Of a stretch of DNA of 64,000 nucleotides, positions 1 to 12,765 are shown in pieces. Both the position numbers and the translations under genes were made by a program. The notes beneath the pieces are model-generated. The model saw only the letters and a list, made by a program, of their open reading frames with translations, made no database searches and was not told the origin of the DNA. Source of the stretch: Paragordius varius (taxonomy: Eukaryota > Nematomorpha); contig OZ176058.1 in NCBI GenBank assembly GCA_964247055.1, positions 3,782,001-3,846,000 of the forward strand. Reading direction: 5' to 3'. How positions within the stretch are numbered: the first letter of the stretch is position 1; each line of letters begins with the position of its first letter.

Positions 1-595
1 AAAAAGCAATTGGGCAACATATTTTGATTATATGATTGTTGAAAATATATGTTTGATTGTTGGAAACAATGAAAAGCTATTGCGCAACATATTTTGTTTG
101 TTGGAAAATTATTTGATTGTTGAAAATATATGTTTGATTGTCGGAAACACTAAAAAGTTCAAAAACATAATTTAATTGTTGGAAAATATTTGATTGTGAA
201 AATATATGTTTCATTGTTGGAAACACTAAAAGGCTAATGGGCAACATATTTTGATTGTTGGAAAAATTATTTGATTGTTGAAAATATATGTTTGAATGTT
301 GGAATCACTAAATAGTAAAAGACAACTTATTTGATTGTTGAATAAATTATTTGATTGATGAAAATATATGTTTGATTGTTGGAAACAATAAAAAGCTATT
401 GGGCAACAAATTTTGATTGTTGGAAAAATTATTTGATTGTTGAAAAAATATGTTTAATTGTAGGAAACACTAAAAAGCTGTTGGGCAACATATTTTGATT
501 GTTTGAAAAATTTGATTGTTGAAAATATATGTTTGATTGTTGGAAACACTAAAAAGCAATTGTACAACATATTTTGATTATTTGATTGTTGAAAA
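1..595 (+). repeat. 3,247-bp-offset repeat, copy 1
   Basis: The order of variant monomers from the window start, beginning AAAAAGCAATTGGGCAAC and including the CTATTGCGCAAC and GTTCAAAAACAT variants, recurs from 3,248. The two agree to about 595/3,840 with a few substitutions (for example TGAAAAGC here against TAAAAAGC there) and a small deletion near 508. The start of this copy lies outside the window. Confidence 0.8.
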
Positions 596-3247
596 TATAT
601 GTTTGATTGTTGGAAACAATAAAAAGCTATTGCGCAACATATTTTGTTTGTTGGAAAATTATTTGATTGTTGAAAATATATGTTTGATTGTTGGAAACAC
701 TAAAAAGCTATTGGGCAACATATTTTGATTGTTGGAAAAATTATTTGATTCTTGAAAATAAATGTTTGATTGTTTGAAACAATAAAAAGCTATTGGGCAA
801 CATATTTTGATTGTTGGAAAAATTATTTGATTGTTAAAAATATATGTTTGATTGTTGGAAACAATAAAAAGCTATTGGGCAACATATTTTGACTGTTGGA
901 AAAATTATTTGATTGTGCAAATATATGTATGAGTGTTGGAAACACTAAAAAGCTATTGGGCATCATATTTTGATTGTTGAAGAAATTATTTGATTGTTGA
1001 AAATATATGTTTGATTGTTGGAAGCACTAAAAAGCTAAAAGACAACATAATTTGATTGTTGAAAAAATATGTTTGATTGTTGGAAACACTAAAAAACTAT
1101 TTATTGGGCAACATATTTTGATTGTTGGAAAAATTATTTGATTGTTGAAAATATATGTTTGAATGTTGGAATCACTAAATAGTTAAAAGACAACTTATTT
1201 GATTGTTGAATAAATTATTTGATTGTTGAAAATATATGTTTGATTGTTGGAAACAATAAAAAGCAATTGGGCAACATATTTTAATTGTTTGAAAAATTAT
1301 TTGATTGTTGAAAATATATGTTTGATTGTTTGAAACAATAAAAAGCTATTGGGCAACATAGTGTGATTGTTGGAAAAATTATTTGATTGTTAAAAATATA
1401 TGTTTGATTGTTGGAAACAATAAAAAGCTATTGGGCAACATATTTTGACTGTTGGAAAAATTATTTGATTCAAATATATGTATGAGTGTTGGAAACACTA
1501 AAAAGCTATTGGGAATCATATTTTGATTGTAGAAGAAATTATTTGATTGTTGAAAATATATGTTTGTTGGAAACATTAAAAAGCTATTGGGCAACATATT
1601 TTGATTGTTGGAGAAATTATTTGATTGTTGAAAATATATCTTTGATTGTTGGAAACAATAAATAGCTATTGGGCAACATATTTTGACTGTTGGAAAAATT
1701 ATTTGATTCAAATATATGTATGAGTGTTGGAAACACTAAAAAGCTATTGGGCATCATATTTTGATTGTTGAAGAAATTATTTGATTGTTGAAAATATATG
1801 TTTGATTGTTGGAAACACTAAAAAGTTAAAAGACAACATAATTTGATTGTTGAAAAAATATGTTTGATTGTTGGAAACACTAAAAAACTATTGGGCAACA
1901 TATTTTGATTGTTGGAAAAATTATTTGATTGTTGAAAATATATGTTTGAATGTTGGAATCACTAAATAGTTAAAAGACAACTTATTTGATTGTTGAATAA
2001 ATTATTTGATTGTTGAAAAAATATGTTTGATTGTTGGAAACACTAAAAAACTATTGGGCAACATATTTTGATTGTTGGAAAAATTATTTGTATGTTGAAA
2101 ATAAATGTTTGATTGTTGGAAACACTAAAAAGTTAAAAGACAACATATTTGATTGTTGAAAATATTATTTGATTGTTGAAAATATATGTTTGATTGTTGG
2201 AAACACTAAAAAGCTATTGGGCAAGATATTTTAATTGATGGAAAAATTATTTGATTGTTGAGAATATATGTTTGATTGTTGGAACCACTAAAAAGCTATT
2301 GGGCAAGATATTTTAATTGATGGAAAAATTATTTGATTGTTGAAAATATATGTTTGAATGTTGGATACAATAAAAACCGTTTGGACAACATATTTTGATT
2401 GTTGGAAAAATTATTTGATTGTTGAAAATATATGTTTGATTGTTGGATACAATAAAAAGCTGTTGGGCAACATATTTTGATTGTTTGAAAAATTATTTGA
2501 TTGTTGAAAATATATGTTTGATTGTTGGAAACACTAAAAAGCAATTGGGCAACATATTTTGATTATTTGATTGTTGAAAATATATGTTTGATTGTTGGAA
2601 ACAATAAAAAGCTATTGCGCAACATATTTTGATTGTTGGAAAAATTATTTGATTGTTGAAAATATATGTTTGAATGTTGGAATCACTAAATAGTTAAAAG
2701 ACAACTTATTTGATTGTTGAATAAATTATTTGATTGTTGAAAATATATGTTTGATTGTTGGAAACAATAAAAAGCTACTGGGCAACATATTTTGATTGTT
2801 GGAAAAATTATTTGATTGTTGAAAATATATCTTTGATTGTTGGAAACACTAAAAAGCAATTGGGCAACATATTTTGATTATTTGATTGTTGAAAATATAT
2901 GTTTGATTGTTGGAAACAATAAAAAGCTATTGCGCAACATATTTTGATTGTTGGAAAAATTATTTGATTGTTGAAAATATATGTTTGAATGTTGGAATCA
3001 CTAAATAGTTAAAAGACAACTTATTTGATTGTTGAATAAATTATTTGATTGTTGAAAATATATGTTTGATTGTTGGAAACAATAAAAAGCTATTGGGCAA
3101 CATATTTTGATTGTTGGAAAAATTATTTGATTGTTGAAAAAATATGTTTAATTGTTGGAAACACTAAAAAGCTGTTGGGCAACATATTTTGATTGTTTGA
3201 AAAATTATTTGATTGTTGAAAATATATGTTTGATTGTTGGAAACACT

Positions 3248-3842
3248 AAAAAGCAATTGGGCAACATATTTTGATTATATGATTGTTGAAAATATATGTT
3301 TGATTGTTGGAAACAATAAAAAGCTATTGCGCAACATATTTTGTTTGTTGGAAAATTATTTGATTGTTGAAAATATATGTTTGATTGTCGGAAACACTAA
3401 AAAGTTCAAAAACATAATTTAATTGTTGGAAAATATTTGATTGTGAAAATATATGTTTCATTGTTGGAAACACTAAAAGGCTAATGGGCAACATATTTTG
3501 ATTGTTGGAAAAATTATTTGATTGTTGAAAATATATGTTTGAATGTTGGAATCACTAAATAGTTAAAAGACAACTTATTTGATTGTTGAATAAATTATTT
3601 GATTGTTATAAATATATGTTTGATTGTTGGAAACAATAAAAAGCTATTGGGCAACATATTTTGATTGTTGGAAAAATTATTTGATTGTTGAAAAAATATG
3701 TTTAATTGTAGGAAACACTAAAAAGCTGTTGGGCAACATATTTTGATTGTTTGAAAAATTATTTGATTGTTGAAAATATATGTTTGATTGTTGGAAACAC
3801 TAAAAAGCAATTGGGCAACATATTTTGATTATTTGATTGTTG
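3248..3842 (+). repeat. 3,247-bp-offset repeat, copy 2
   Basis: Second copy of the variant order seen at 1-595. It shares the unusual run of GCAATTGGGC, CTATTGCGCAAC, GTTCAAAAACAT and GGCTAATGGGCAAC monomers. After about 3,842 the two copies follow different orders, which marks one edge of the exchange. Confidence 0.8.
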
Positions 3843-3900
3843 AAAATATATGTTTGATTGTTGAAAAAATATGTTTGATTGTTGGAAACACTAAAAAGTT

Positions 3901-4352
3901 CAAAAACATAATTTAATTGTTGGAAAATATTTGATTGTGAAAATATATGTTTCATTGTTGGAAACACTAAAAAGCTATTGGGCAAGATATTTTAATTGAT
4001 GGAAAAATTATTTGATTGTTGAAAATATATGTTTGATTGTTGGATACAATAAAAAGCTATTGGACAACATATTTTGATTGTTGGAAAAATTATTTGATTG
4101 TTGAAAATATATGTTTGATTGTCGGAAACACTAAAAAGTTCAAAAACATAATTTAATTGTTGGAAAATATTTGATTGTGAAAATATATGTTTCATTGTTG
4201 GAAACACTAAAAAGCTATTGGGCAAGATATTTTAATTGATGGAAAAATTATTTGATTGTTGAAAATATATGTTTGATTGTTGGATACAATAAAAAGCTAT
4301 TGGACAACATATTTTGATTGTTGGAAAAATTATTTGATTGTTGAAAATATAT
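3901..4352 (+). repeat. 240-bp trimer unit, tandem pair
   Basis: The 240-bp stretch from 3,901 is repeated directly at 4,141. Each unit has three monomers: a short CAAAAACATAATTTAATTG form, a GGCAAGATATTTTAATTG form, and a form with GGATACAATAAAAAGC. A third copy lies at about 5,094-5,332. A related ~239-bp three-monomer segment is inserted in segmental copy B near 34,360-34,600. This suggests a trimer can move as a unit by unequal exchange or conversion. Confidence 0.85.
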
Positions 4353-5093
4353 GTTTGATTGTTGGATACAATAAAAAGCTATTGGACAACATATTTTGAT
4401 TGTTGGAAAAATTATTTGATTGTTGAAAATATATGTTTGATTGTTGGAAACAAAAAAAAGCTATTGGGCAACATATTTTGATTGTTGGAAAAGTTATTTG
4501 ATTGTTGAAAATATATGTTTGATTGTTAGAAACACTAAAAAGTTAAAAAATATAATTTAATTGTTGGAAAATATTTGATTGTGAAAATATATGTCTGATT
4601 GTTGGAAACACTAAAAAGTGAAAAAACATAATTTAATTGTTGGATATTTGATTGTGCAAATATATGTTTAATTGTTGGAAACACTAAAAAGTTATTGGGC
4701 ATCATATTTTGATTGTTGGAGAAATTATTTGATTTTTTAAAATATATGTTTGATTGTTGTAAACACTAAAAAGTTAAAAGACAACATAATTTGATTGTTG
4801 AAAAAATTATTTGATTGGTGCAAATATATGTTTTGTTGGAAACACTAAAAATTTAAAAAACATAATTTGATTGTTGGAAAAATTATTTCATTGTTGAAAA
4901 TATATGTTTGATTGTTGGAAATACTAAACAGATATCAGGAAACATATTTTGATTATTGGAAAAATTATTTGATTAAGAAAATATATGTTTGAATGTTGGA
5001 AACACTAAAAAACTATTGAACATATTTTGATTGTTGAAAAAATTATTTGATTGTTGAAAAAATATGTTTGATTGTTGGAAACACTAAAAAGTT

Positions 5094-5332
5094 CAAAAAC
5101 ATAATTTAATTGTTGGAAAATATTTGATTGTGAAAATATATGTTTCATTGTTGGAAACACTAAAAAGCTATTGGGCAAGATATTTTAATTGATGGAAAAA
5201 TTATTTGATTGTTGAAAATATATGTTTGATTGTTGGATACAATAAAAAGCTATTGGACAACATATTTTGATTGTTGGAAAAATTATTTGATTGTTGAAAA
5301 TATATGTTTGATTGTTGGATACAATAAAAAGC
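5094..5332 (+). repeat. 240-bp trimer unit, third copy
   Basis: Same three-monomer order as the pair at 3,901-4,352, about 1,193 bp downstream of the first. Its left flank, with the GAAAAAATATGTTTGATTG form, also matches the flank of the first copy. Confidence 0.8.
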
Positions 5333-8267
5333 TAATGGGCAACATATTTTGATTGTTGGAAAAATTCTTTGATTGTTGAAAATATATGTTTAATTGTTAG
5401 AAAAACTAAAAAGCTGTTAGGCAACATATTTTGATTGTTTGAAAAATTATTTGATTGTTGAAAATATATGTTTGATTGTTAGAAACACTAAAAAGTTAAA
5501 AAATATAATTTAATTGTTGGAAAATATTTGATTGTGAAAATATATGTCTGATTGTTGGTAACACTAAAAAGCTATTGGGCAACATATTTAAATTGTTGGA
5601 AAAATTATTTGATTGTTGAAAATATATGTTTGATTGTTGGAAACACTAAAAAGTTAAAAAACATAATTTGATTGTTGGAAAAATTATTTGATTGGTGCAA
5701 ATATATGTTTGATTGTTGGAAACACTAAAAATTTAAAAAACATAATTTGATTGTTGGAAAAATTATTTCATTGTTGAAAATATATGTTTGATTGTTGGAA
5801 ATACTAAACAGATATCAGGAAACATATTTTGATTATTGGAAAAATTATTTGATTAAGAAAATATATGTTTGAATGTTGGAAACACTAAAAAGTTAAAAAC
5901 ATAATTTGATTGTTGGAAAATATTTGATTGTTGAAAATATATGTTTGATTGTTGGAAATATTAAACAGCTATCAGGCAACATATTTTGAATATTGGAAAA
6001 ATTATTTGATTAATGAAAAAATATGTTTGATTGTTTGAAACACCAAAAGGTTATTGGGCAACATATTTAGTTGGTTAAAAAATTATTTGATTGTTAAAAA
6101 TATAAGTTTGATATTTGGAAATAATATTTAATTGTTTAAAATATATGTTTGATTGTTGGTAACACTAAAAAGCTATTGGGAAACATATTTTGATTGTGGG
6201 AAAATTTATTTGATTGTGCAAATATATGTTTGATTTTTGGAAACACTAAAAAGCTGGGCATCATATTTGGATTGTTGGAAAAATTATTTGATTGTTGAAA
6301 ATATGGAAACAATAAAAAGCTATTGGGCAACATATTTTGATTGTTTGAAAAAATATTTGATTGTTGAAAATATATGTTTGATTGTTGGAAACCATAAAAA
6401 GCTTTGGGCAACATATTTTGATTGTTGGAAAATTTATTTGATTGTTGATAATATATGTTTGATTGTTGGAAACACTAAAAAGTTAAAAAACATAATTTGA
6501 TTGTTGGAAATTATTTGATTGTGAAAATATATGTTTGATTGTTGGAAACACTAAAAAGCTATTGGGCAACATATTTAAATTGTTGGAAAAATATTTGATT
6601 GTTGAAAATATATGTTTAATTGTTAGAAACACTAAAAAGTAGACACATAATTTGATTGTTGAAAAAATTATTTGATTGTTGAAAATATATGTTTGATTGT
6701 TGGAAACACTAAAAAGTGAAAAGAAAACATATTTTGATTGTTGGAAAATTTATTTGATTGTTGAAAATATATGTTTGATTGTTGGAAATACTAAAAATCT
6801 ATTAGGCAACATATTTTAATTGTTGGAAAAATTATTTGATTGTTGAAAATATATGTTTAATTGTTAGAAACACTAAAAAGCTGTTGGGCAACATATTTTA
6901 ATTGTTGGAAAAATTATTTGATTGTTGAAAATATATGTTTGATTGTTAGAAACACTAAAAAGTTAAAAAACATAATTTAATTGTTGGAAAATATTTGATT
7001 GTGAAAATATATGTTGTTGGTAACACTAAAAAGCTATTGGGCAACATATTTAAATTTTTGGAAAAATTATTTGATTGTTGAAAATATATGTTTGATTGTT
7101 GGAAACACTAAAAAGTTAAAAAACATAATTTGATTGTTGGAAAAATTATTTGATTGGTGTAAATATATGTTTGTTTGTTGGAAACACTAAATATTTAAAA
7201 AACATAATTTGATTGTTGGAAAAACTATTTCATTGTTGAAAATATATGTTTGATTGTTGGAAATACTAAACAGATATCAGGAAACATATTTTGAATATTG
7301 GAAAAATTATTTGATTGTTGAAAATATATGTTTGATTGTTGGAAACACTAAAAAGTAGACACATAATTTAATTGTTGAAAAAATTATTTGATTGTTGGAA
7401 ACACTAAAAAACTATTGGGCAACATATTTTGATTGTTGGAAAAGTTATTTGATTGTTGAAAATATATGTTTAATTGTTGGAAACACTAAAAAGTTAAAAA
7501 ACATAATTTAATTGTTGGATATTTGATTGTGCAAATATATGTTTAATTGTTGGAAACAATAAAAAGTTATTGGGCATCATATTTTGATTGTTGGAGAAAT
7601 TATTTGATTTTTTAAAATATATGTTTGATTGTTGTAAACACTAAAAAGTTAAAAGACAACATAATTTGATTGTTGAAAAAATTATTTGATTGGTGCAAAT
7701 ATATGTTTTGTTGGAAACACTAAAAATTTAAAAAACATAATTTGATTGTTGGAAAACTTATTTCATTGTTGAAAATATATGTTTGATTGTTGGAAATACT
7801 AAACAGATATCAGGAAACATATTTTGATTATTGGAAAAATTATTTGATTAAGAAAATATATGTTTGAATGTTGGAAACACTAAAAAACTATTGGGCAACA
7901 TATTTTGATTGTTGAAAAAATTATTTGATTGTTGAAAAAATATGTTTGATTGTTGGAAACACTAAAAAGCAATTGGGCAACATATTTTGATTATTTGATT
8001 GTTGAAAATATATGTTTGATTGTTGGAAACAATAAAAAGCTATTGCGCAACATATTTTGTTTGTTGGAAAATTATTTGATTGTTGAAAATATATGTTTGA
8101 TTGTCGGAAACACTAAAAAGTTCAAAAACATAATTTAATTGTTGGAAAATATTTGATTGTGAATATATGTTTCATTGTTGGAAACACTAAAAAGCTATTG
8201 GGCAAGATATTTTAATTGATGGAAAAATTATTTGATTGTTGAAAATATATGTTTGATTGTTAGAAAC

Positions 8268-10518
8268 ACTAAAAAGTTAAAAAACATAATTTAATTGCTG
8301 GAAAATATTTGATTGTGAAAATATATGTTGTTGGTAACACTAAAAAGCTATTGGGCAACATATTTAAATTTTTGGAAAAATTATTTGATTGTTGAAAATA
8401 TATGTTTGATTGTTGGAAACACAAAAAGTTAAAAATGTTGGAAAAATTATTTGATTGGTGTAAATATATGTTTGTTTGTTGGAAACACTAAAAATTTAAA
8501 AAACATAATTTGATTGTTGGAAAAACTATTTCATTGTTGAAAATATATGTTTGATTGTTGGAAATACTAAACAGATATCAGGAAACATATTTTGATTATT
8601 GGAAAAATATTTGATTGTTGAAAACACTAAAAAGTAGACACATAATTTGATTGTTGAAAAAATTATTTGATTGTTGGAAACACTAAAAAACTATTGGGCA
8701 ACATATTTTGATTGTTGGAAAAGTTATTTGATTGTTGAAAATATATGTTTAATTGTTGGAAACACTAAAAAGTTAAAAAACATAATTTAATTGTTGGATA
8801 TTTGATTGTGCAAATATATGTTTAATTGCTGGAAACACTAAAAAGTTATTGGGCATCATATTTTGATTGTTGGAGAAATTATTTGATTTTTTAAAATATA
8901 TGTTTGATTGTTGTAAACACTAAAAAGTTAAAAGACAACATAATTTGATTGTTGAAAAAATTATTTGATTGGTGCAAATATATGTTTTGTTGGAAACACT
9001 AAAAATTTAAAAAAACATAATTTGATTGTTGGAAAAATTATTTCATTGTTGAAAATATATGTTTGATTGTTGGAAATACTAAACAGATATCAGGAAACAT
9101 ATTTTGATTATTGGAAAAATTATTTGATTAAGAAAATATATGTTTGAATGTTGGAAACACTAAAAAGCTATGGGGCAACATAATTTGATTGTTGAAAAAA
9201 TTATTTGATTGTTGAAAATATATGTTTGATTTTAATTGTTAGAAACACTAAAAAGTAGACACATAATTTGATTGTTGAAAAAATTATTTGATTAAGAAAA
9301 TATATGTTTGATTGTTGGAAATATTAAACAGCTATCAGGCAACATATTTTGAATATTGGAAAAATTATTTGATTGTTGAAAAAATATGTTTAATTGTTAG
9401 AAACATTAAAAAGCTATAAGGCAACATATTTTGATTGTTGGAGAAATTATTTGATTGTTGAAAATATATGTTTGATTGTTGGAACTAAAAAGTGAAAAGA
9501 AAACATATTTTGATTGTTGGAAAAATTATTTGATTGTTGAAAATATATGTTTGATTGTTGGAAACACTTAAAAGTGAAAAGAAAACATATTTTGATTGTT
9601 GGAAAATTTATTTGATTGTTGAAAATATATGTTTGATTGTTGGAAATACTAAAAAGCTATTAGGCAACATATTTTGATTGTTGGAAAAATTATTTGATTG
9701 TTGAAAATATATGTTTAATTGTTAGAAACACTAAAAAGCTGTTGGGCAACATATTTTGATTGTTTGAAAAATTATTTGATTGTTGAAAATATATGTTTGA
9801 TTGTTAGAAACACTAAAAAGCTATTGGGCAACATATTTTGATTGTTTGAAAAATTATTTGATTGTTGAAAATATATGTTTGATTGTTGGAAACACTAAAA
9901 AGTTAAAAAACATAACTTAATTGTTGGAAAATATTTGATTGTGAAAATATATGTTTGATTGTTGGAAACACTAAAAAGTAGACACATAATTTGATTGTTG
10001 AAAAAATTATTTGATTGTTGGAAACACTAAAAAACTATTGGGCAACATATTTTGATTGTTGGAAAAATTATTTGATTGTTGAAAATATATGTTTGATTGT
10101 TGGAACTAAAAAGTGAAAAGAAAACATATTTTGATTGTTGGAAAAATTATTTGATTGTTGAAAATATATGTTTGATTGTTGGAAACACTTAAAAGTGAAA
10201 AGAAAACATATTTTGATTGTTGGAAAATTAATTTGATTGTTGAAAATATATGTTTGATTGTTGGAAATACTAAAAAGCTATTAGTCAACATATTTTGATT
10301 GTTGGAAAAATTATTTGATTGTTGAAAATATATGTTTAATTGTTAGAAACACTAAAAAGCTGTTGGGCAACATATTTTGATTGTTTGAAAAATTATTTGA
10401 TTGTTGAAAATATATGTTTGATTGTTAGAAACACTAAAAAGCTATTGGGCAACATATTTTGATTGTTTGAAAAATTATTTGATTGTTGAAAATATATGTT
10501 TGATTGTTGGAAACACTA
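8268..10518 (+). repeat. 2,247-bp higher-order repeat, unit 1
   Basis: This stretch is repeated directly at 10,515-12,765 with an offset of 2,247 bp. Landmarks pair exactly: AATTGCTGG at 8,293 and 10,540, GGAACTAAAAAG at 9,481 and 11,728, and again at 10,102 and 12,349. Only rare differences were noticed, such as GTGCAAATATATG against GTGCAGATATATG near 8,976/11,223. Boundaries fall inside repeated sequence, so they are good to about 10 bp at best. Confidence 0.9.
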
Positions 10519-12765
10519 AAAAGTTAAAAAACATAATTTAATTGCTGGAAAATATTTGATTGTGAAAATATATGTTGTTGGTAACACTAAAAAGCTATTG
10601 GGCAACATATTTAAATTTTTGGAAAAATTATTTGATTGTTGAAAATATATGTTTGATTGTTGGAAACACAAAAAGTTAAAAATGTTGGAAAAATTATTTG
10701 ATTGGTGTAAATATATGTTTGTTTGTTGGAAACACTAAAAATTTAAAAAACATAATTTGATTGTTGGAAAAACTATTTCATTGTTGAAAATATATGTTTG
10801 ATTGTTGGAAATACTAAACAGATATCAGGAAACATATTTTGATTATTGGAAAAATATTTGATTGTTGAAAACACTAAAAAGTAGACACATAATTTGATTG
10901 TTGAAAAAATTATTTGATTGTTGGAAACACTAAAAAACTATTGGGCAACATATTTTGATTGTTGGAAAAGTTATTTGATTGTTGAAAATATATGTTTAAT
11001 TGTTGGAAACACTAAAAAGTTAAAAAACATAATTTAATTGTTGGATATTTGATTGTGCAAATATATGTTTAATTGCTGGAAACACTAAAAAGTTATTGGG
11101 CATCATATTTTGATTGTTGGAGAAATTATTTGATTTTTTAAAATATATGTTTGATTGTTGTAAACACTAAAAAGTTAAAAGACAACATAATTTGATTGTT
11201 GAAAAAATTATTTGATTGGTGCAGATATATGTTTTGTTGGAAACACTAAAAATTTAAAAAAACATAATTTGATTGTTGGAAAAATTATTTCATTGTTGAA
11301 AATATATGTTTGATTGTTGGAAATACTAAACAGATATCAGGAAACATATTTTGATTATTGGAAAAATTATTTGATTAAGAAAATATATGTTTGAATGTTG
11401 GAAACACTAAAAAGCTATGGGGCAACATAATTTGATTGTTGAAAAAATTATTTGATTGTTGAAAATATATGTTTGATTTTAATTGTTAGAAACACTAAAA
11501 AGTAGACACATAATTTGATTGTTGAAAAAATTATTTGATTAAGAAAATATATGTTTGATTGTTGGAAATATTAAACAGCTATCAGGCAACATATTTTGAA
11601 TATTGGAAAAATTATTTGATTGTTGAAAAAATATGTTTAATTGTTAGAAACATTAAAAAGCTATAAGGCAACATATTTTGATTGTTGGAGAAATTATTTG
11701 ATTGTTGAAAATATATGTTTGATTGTTGGAACTAAAAAGTGAAAAGAAAACATATTTTGATTGTTGGAAAAATTATTTGATTGTTGAAAATATATGTTTG
11801 ATTGTTGGAAACACTTAAAAGTGAAAAGAAAACATATTTTGATTGTTGGAAAATTTATTTGATTGTTGAAAATATATGTTTGATTGTTGGAAATACTAAA
11901 AAGCTATTAGGCAACATATTTTGATTGTTGGAAAAATTATTTGATTGTTGAAAATATATGTTTAATTGTTAGAAACACTAAAAAGCTGTTGGGCAACATA
12001 TTTTGATTGTTTGAAAAATTATTTGATTGTTGAAAATATATGTTTGATTGTTAGAAACACTAAAAAGCTATTGGGCAACATATTTTGATTGTTTGAAAAA
12101 TTATTTGATTGTTGAAAATATATGTTTGATTGTTGGAAACACTAAAAAGTTAAAAAACATAACTTAATTGTTGGAAAATATTTGATTGTGAAAATATATG
12201 TTTGATTGTTGGAAACACTAAAAAGTAGACACATAATTTGATTGTTGAAAAAATTATTTGATTGTTGGAAACACTAAAAAACTATTGGGCAACATATTTT
12301 GATTGTTGGAAAAATTATTTGATTGTTGAAAATATATGTTTGATTGTTGGAACTAAAAAGTGAAAAGAAAACATATTTTGATTGTTGGAAAAATTATTTG
12401 ATTGTTGAAAATATATGTTTGATTGTTGGAAACACTTAAAAGTGAAAAGAAAACATATTTTGATTGTTGGAAAATTAATTTGATTGTTGAAAATATATGT
12501 TTGATTGTTGGAAATACTAAAAAGCTATTAGTCAACATATTTTGATTGTTGGAAAAATTATTTGATTGTTGAAAATATATGTTTAATTGTTAGAAACACT
12601 AAAAAGCTGTTGGGCAACATATTTTGATTGTTTGAAAAATTATTTGATTGTTGAAAATATATGTTTGATTGTTAGAAACACTAAAAAGCTATTGGGCAAC
12701 ATATTTTGATTGTTTGAAAAATTATTTGATTGTTGAAAATATATGTTTGATTGTTGGAAACACTA
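10515..12765 (+). repeat. 2,247-bp higher-order repeat, unit 2
   Basis: Second tandem copy of the 8,268-10,518 unit. After about 12,765 the sequence goes into the ~622-bp unit series instead of a third copy. In segmental copy B this second unit is not present as such: B carries one 2,247-bp unit and a repeated 1,488-bp part. Confidence 0.9.

Larger units (their letters stand above)
1..5717 (+). repeat. Satellite block I
   Basis: Block I is marked by variants rare or absent later: GGAATCACTAAATAGT followed by AAAAGACAACTTATTTG (near 300, 1,165, 1,950, 2,675, 2,992, 3,545); GCAATTGGGCAACAT followed by TTTGATTATTTGATTG (near 550, 2,853, 3,805); and GGCAAGATATTTTAATTGATGG (given here as the run GGCAAGATATTTTAATTG; near 2,221, 2,303, 3,981, 4,221, 5,175). 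The order of variant monomers is irregular, with several local duplications. It is the most heterogeneous block of the left half, which fits older or less homogenised array, though that reading is inference. Confidence 0.8.

Noticed and set aside
6136-6500. Overlapping 92- and 87-codon frames on opposite strands, conserved at 20,542-20,906
   Set aside because: Both are translations of satellite monomers rich in N, I, F, Y and K. Their conservation only reflects the recent 14-kb duplication; both strands being open shows stop-poor repeat, not coding.
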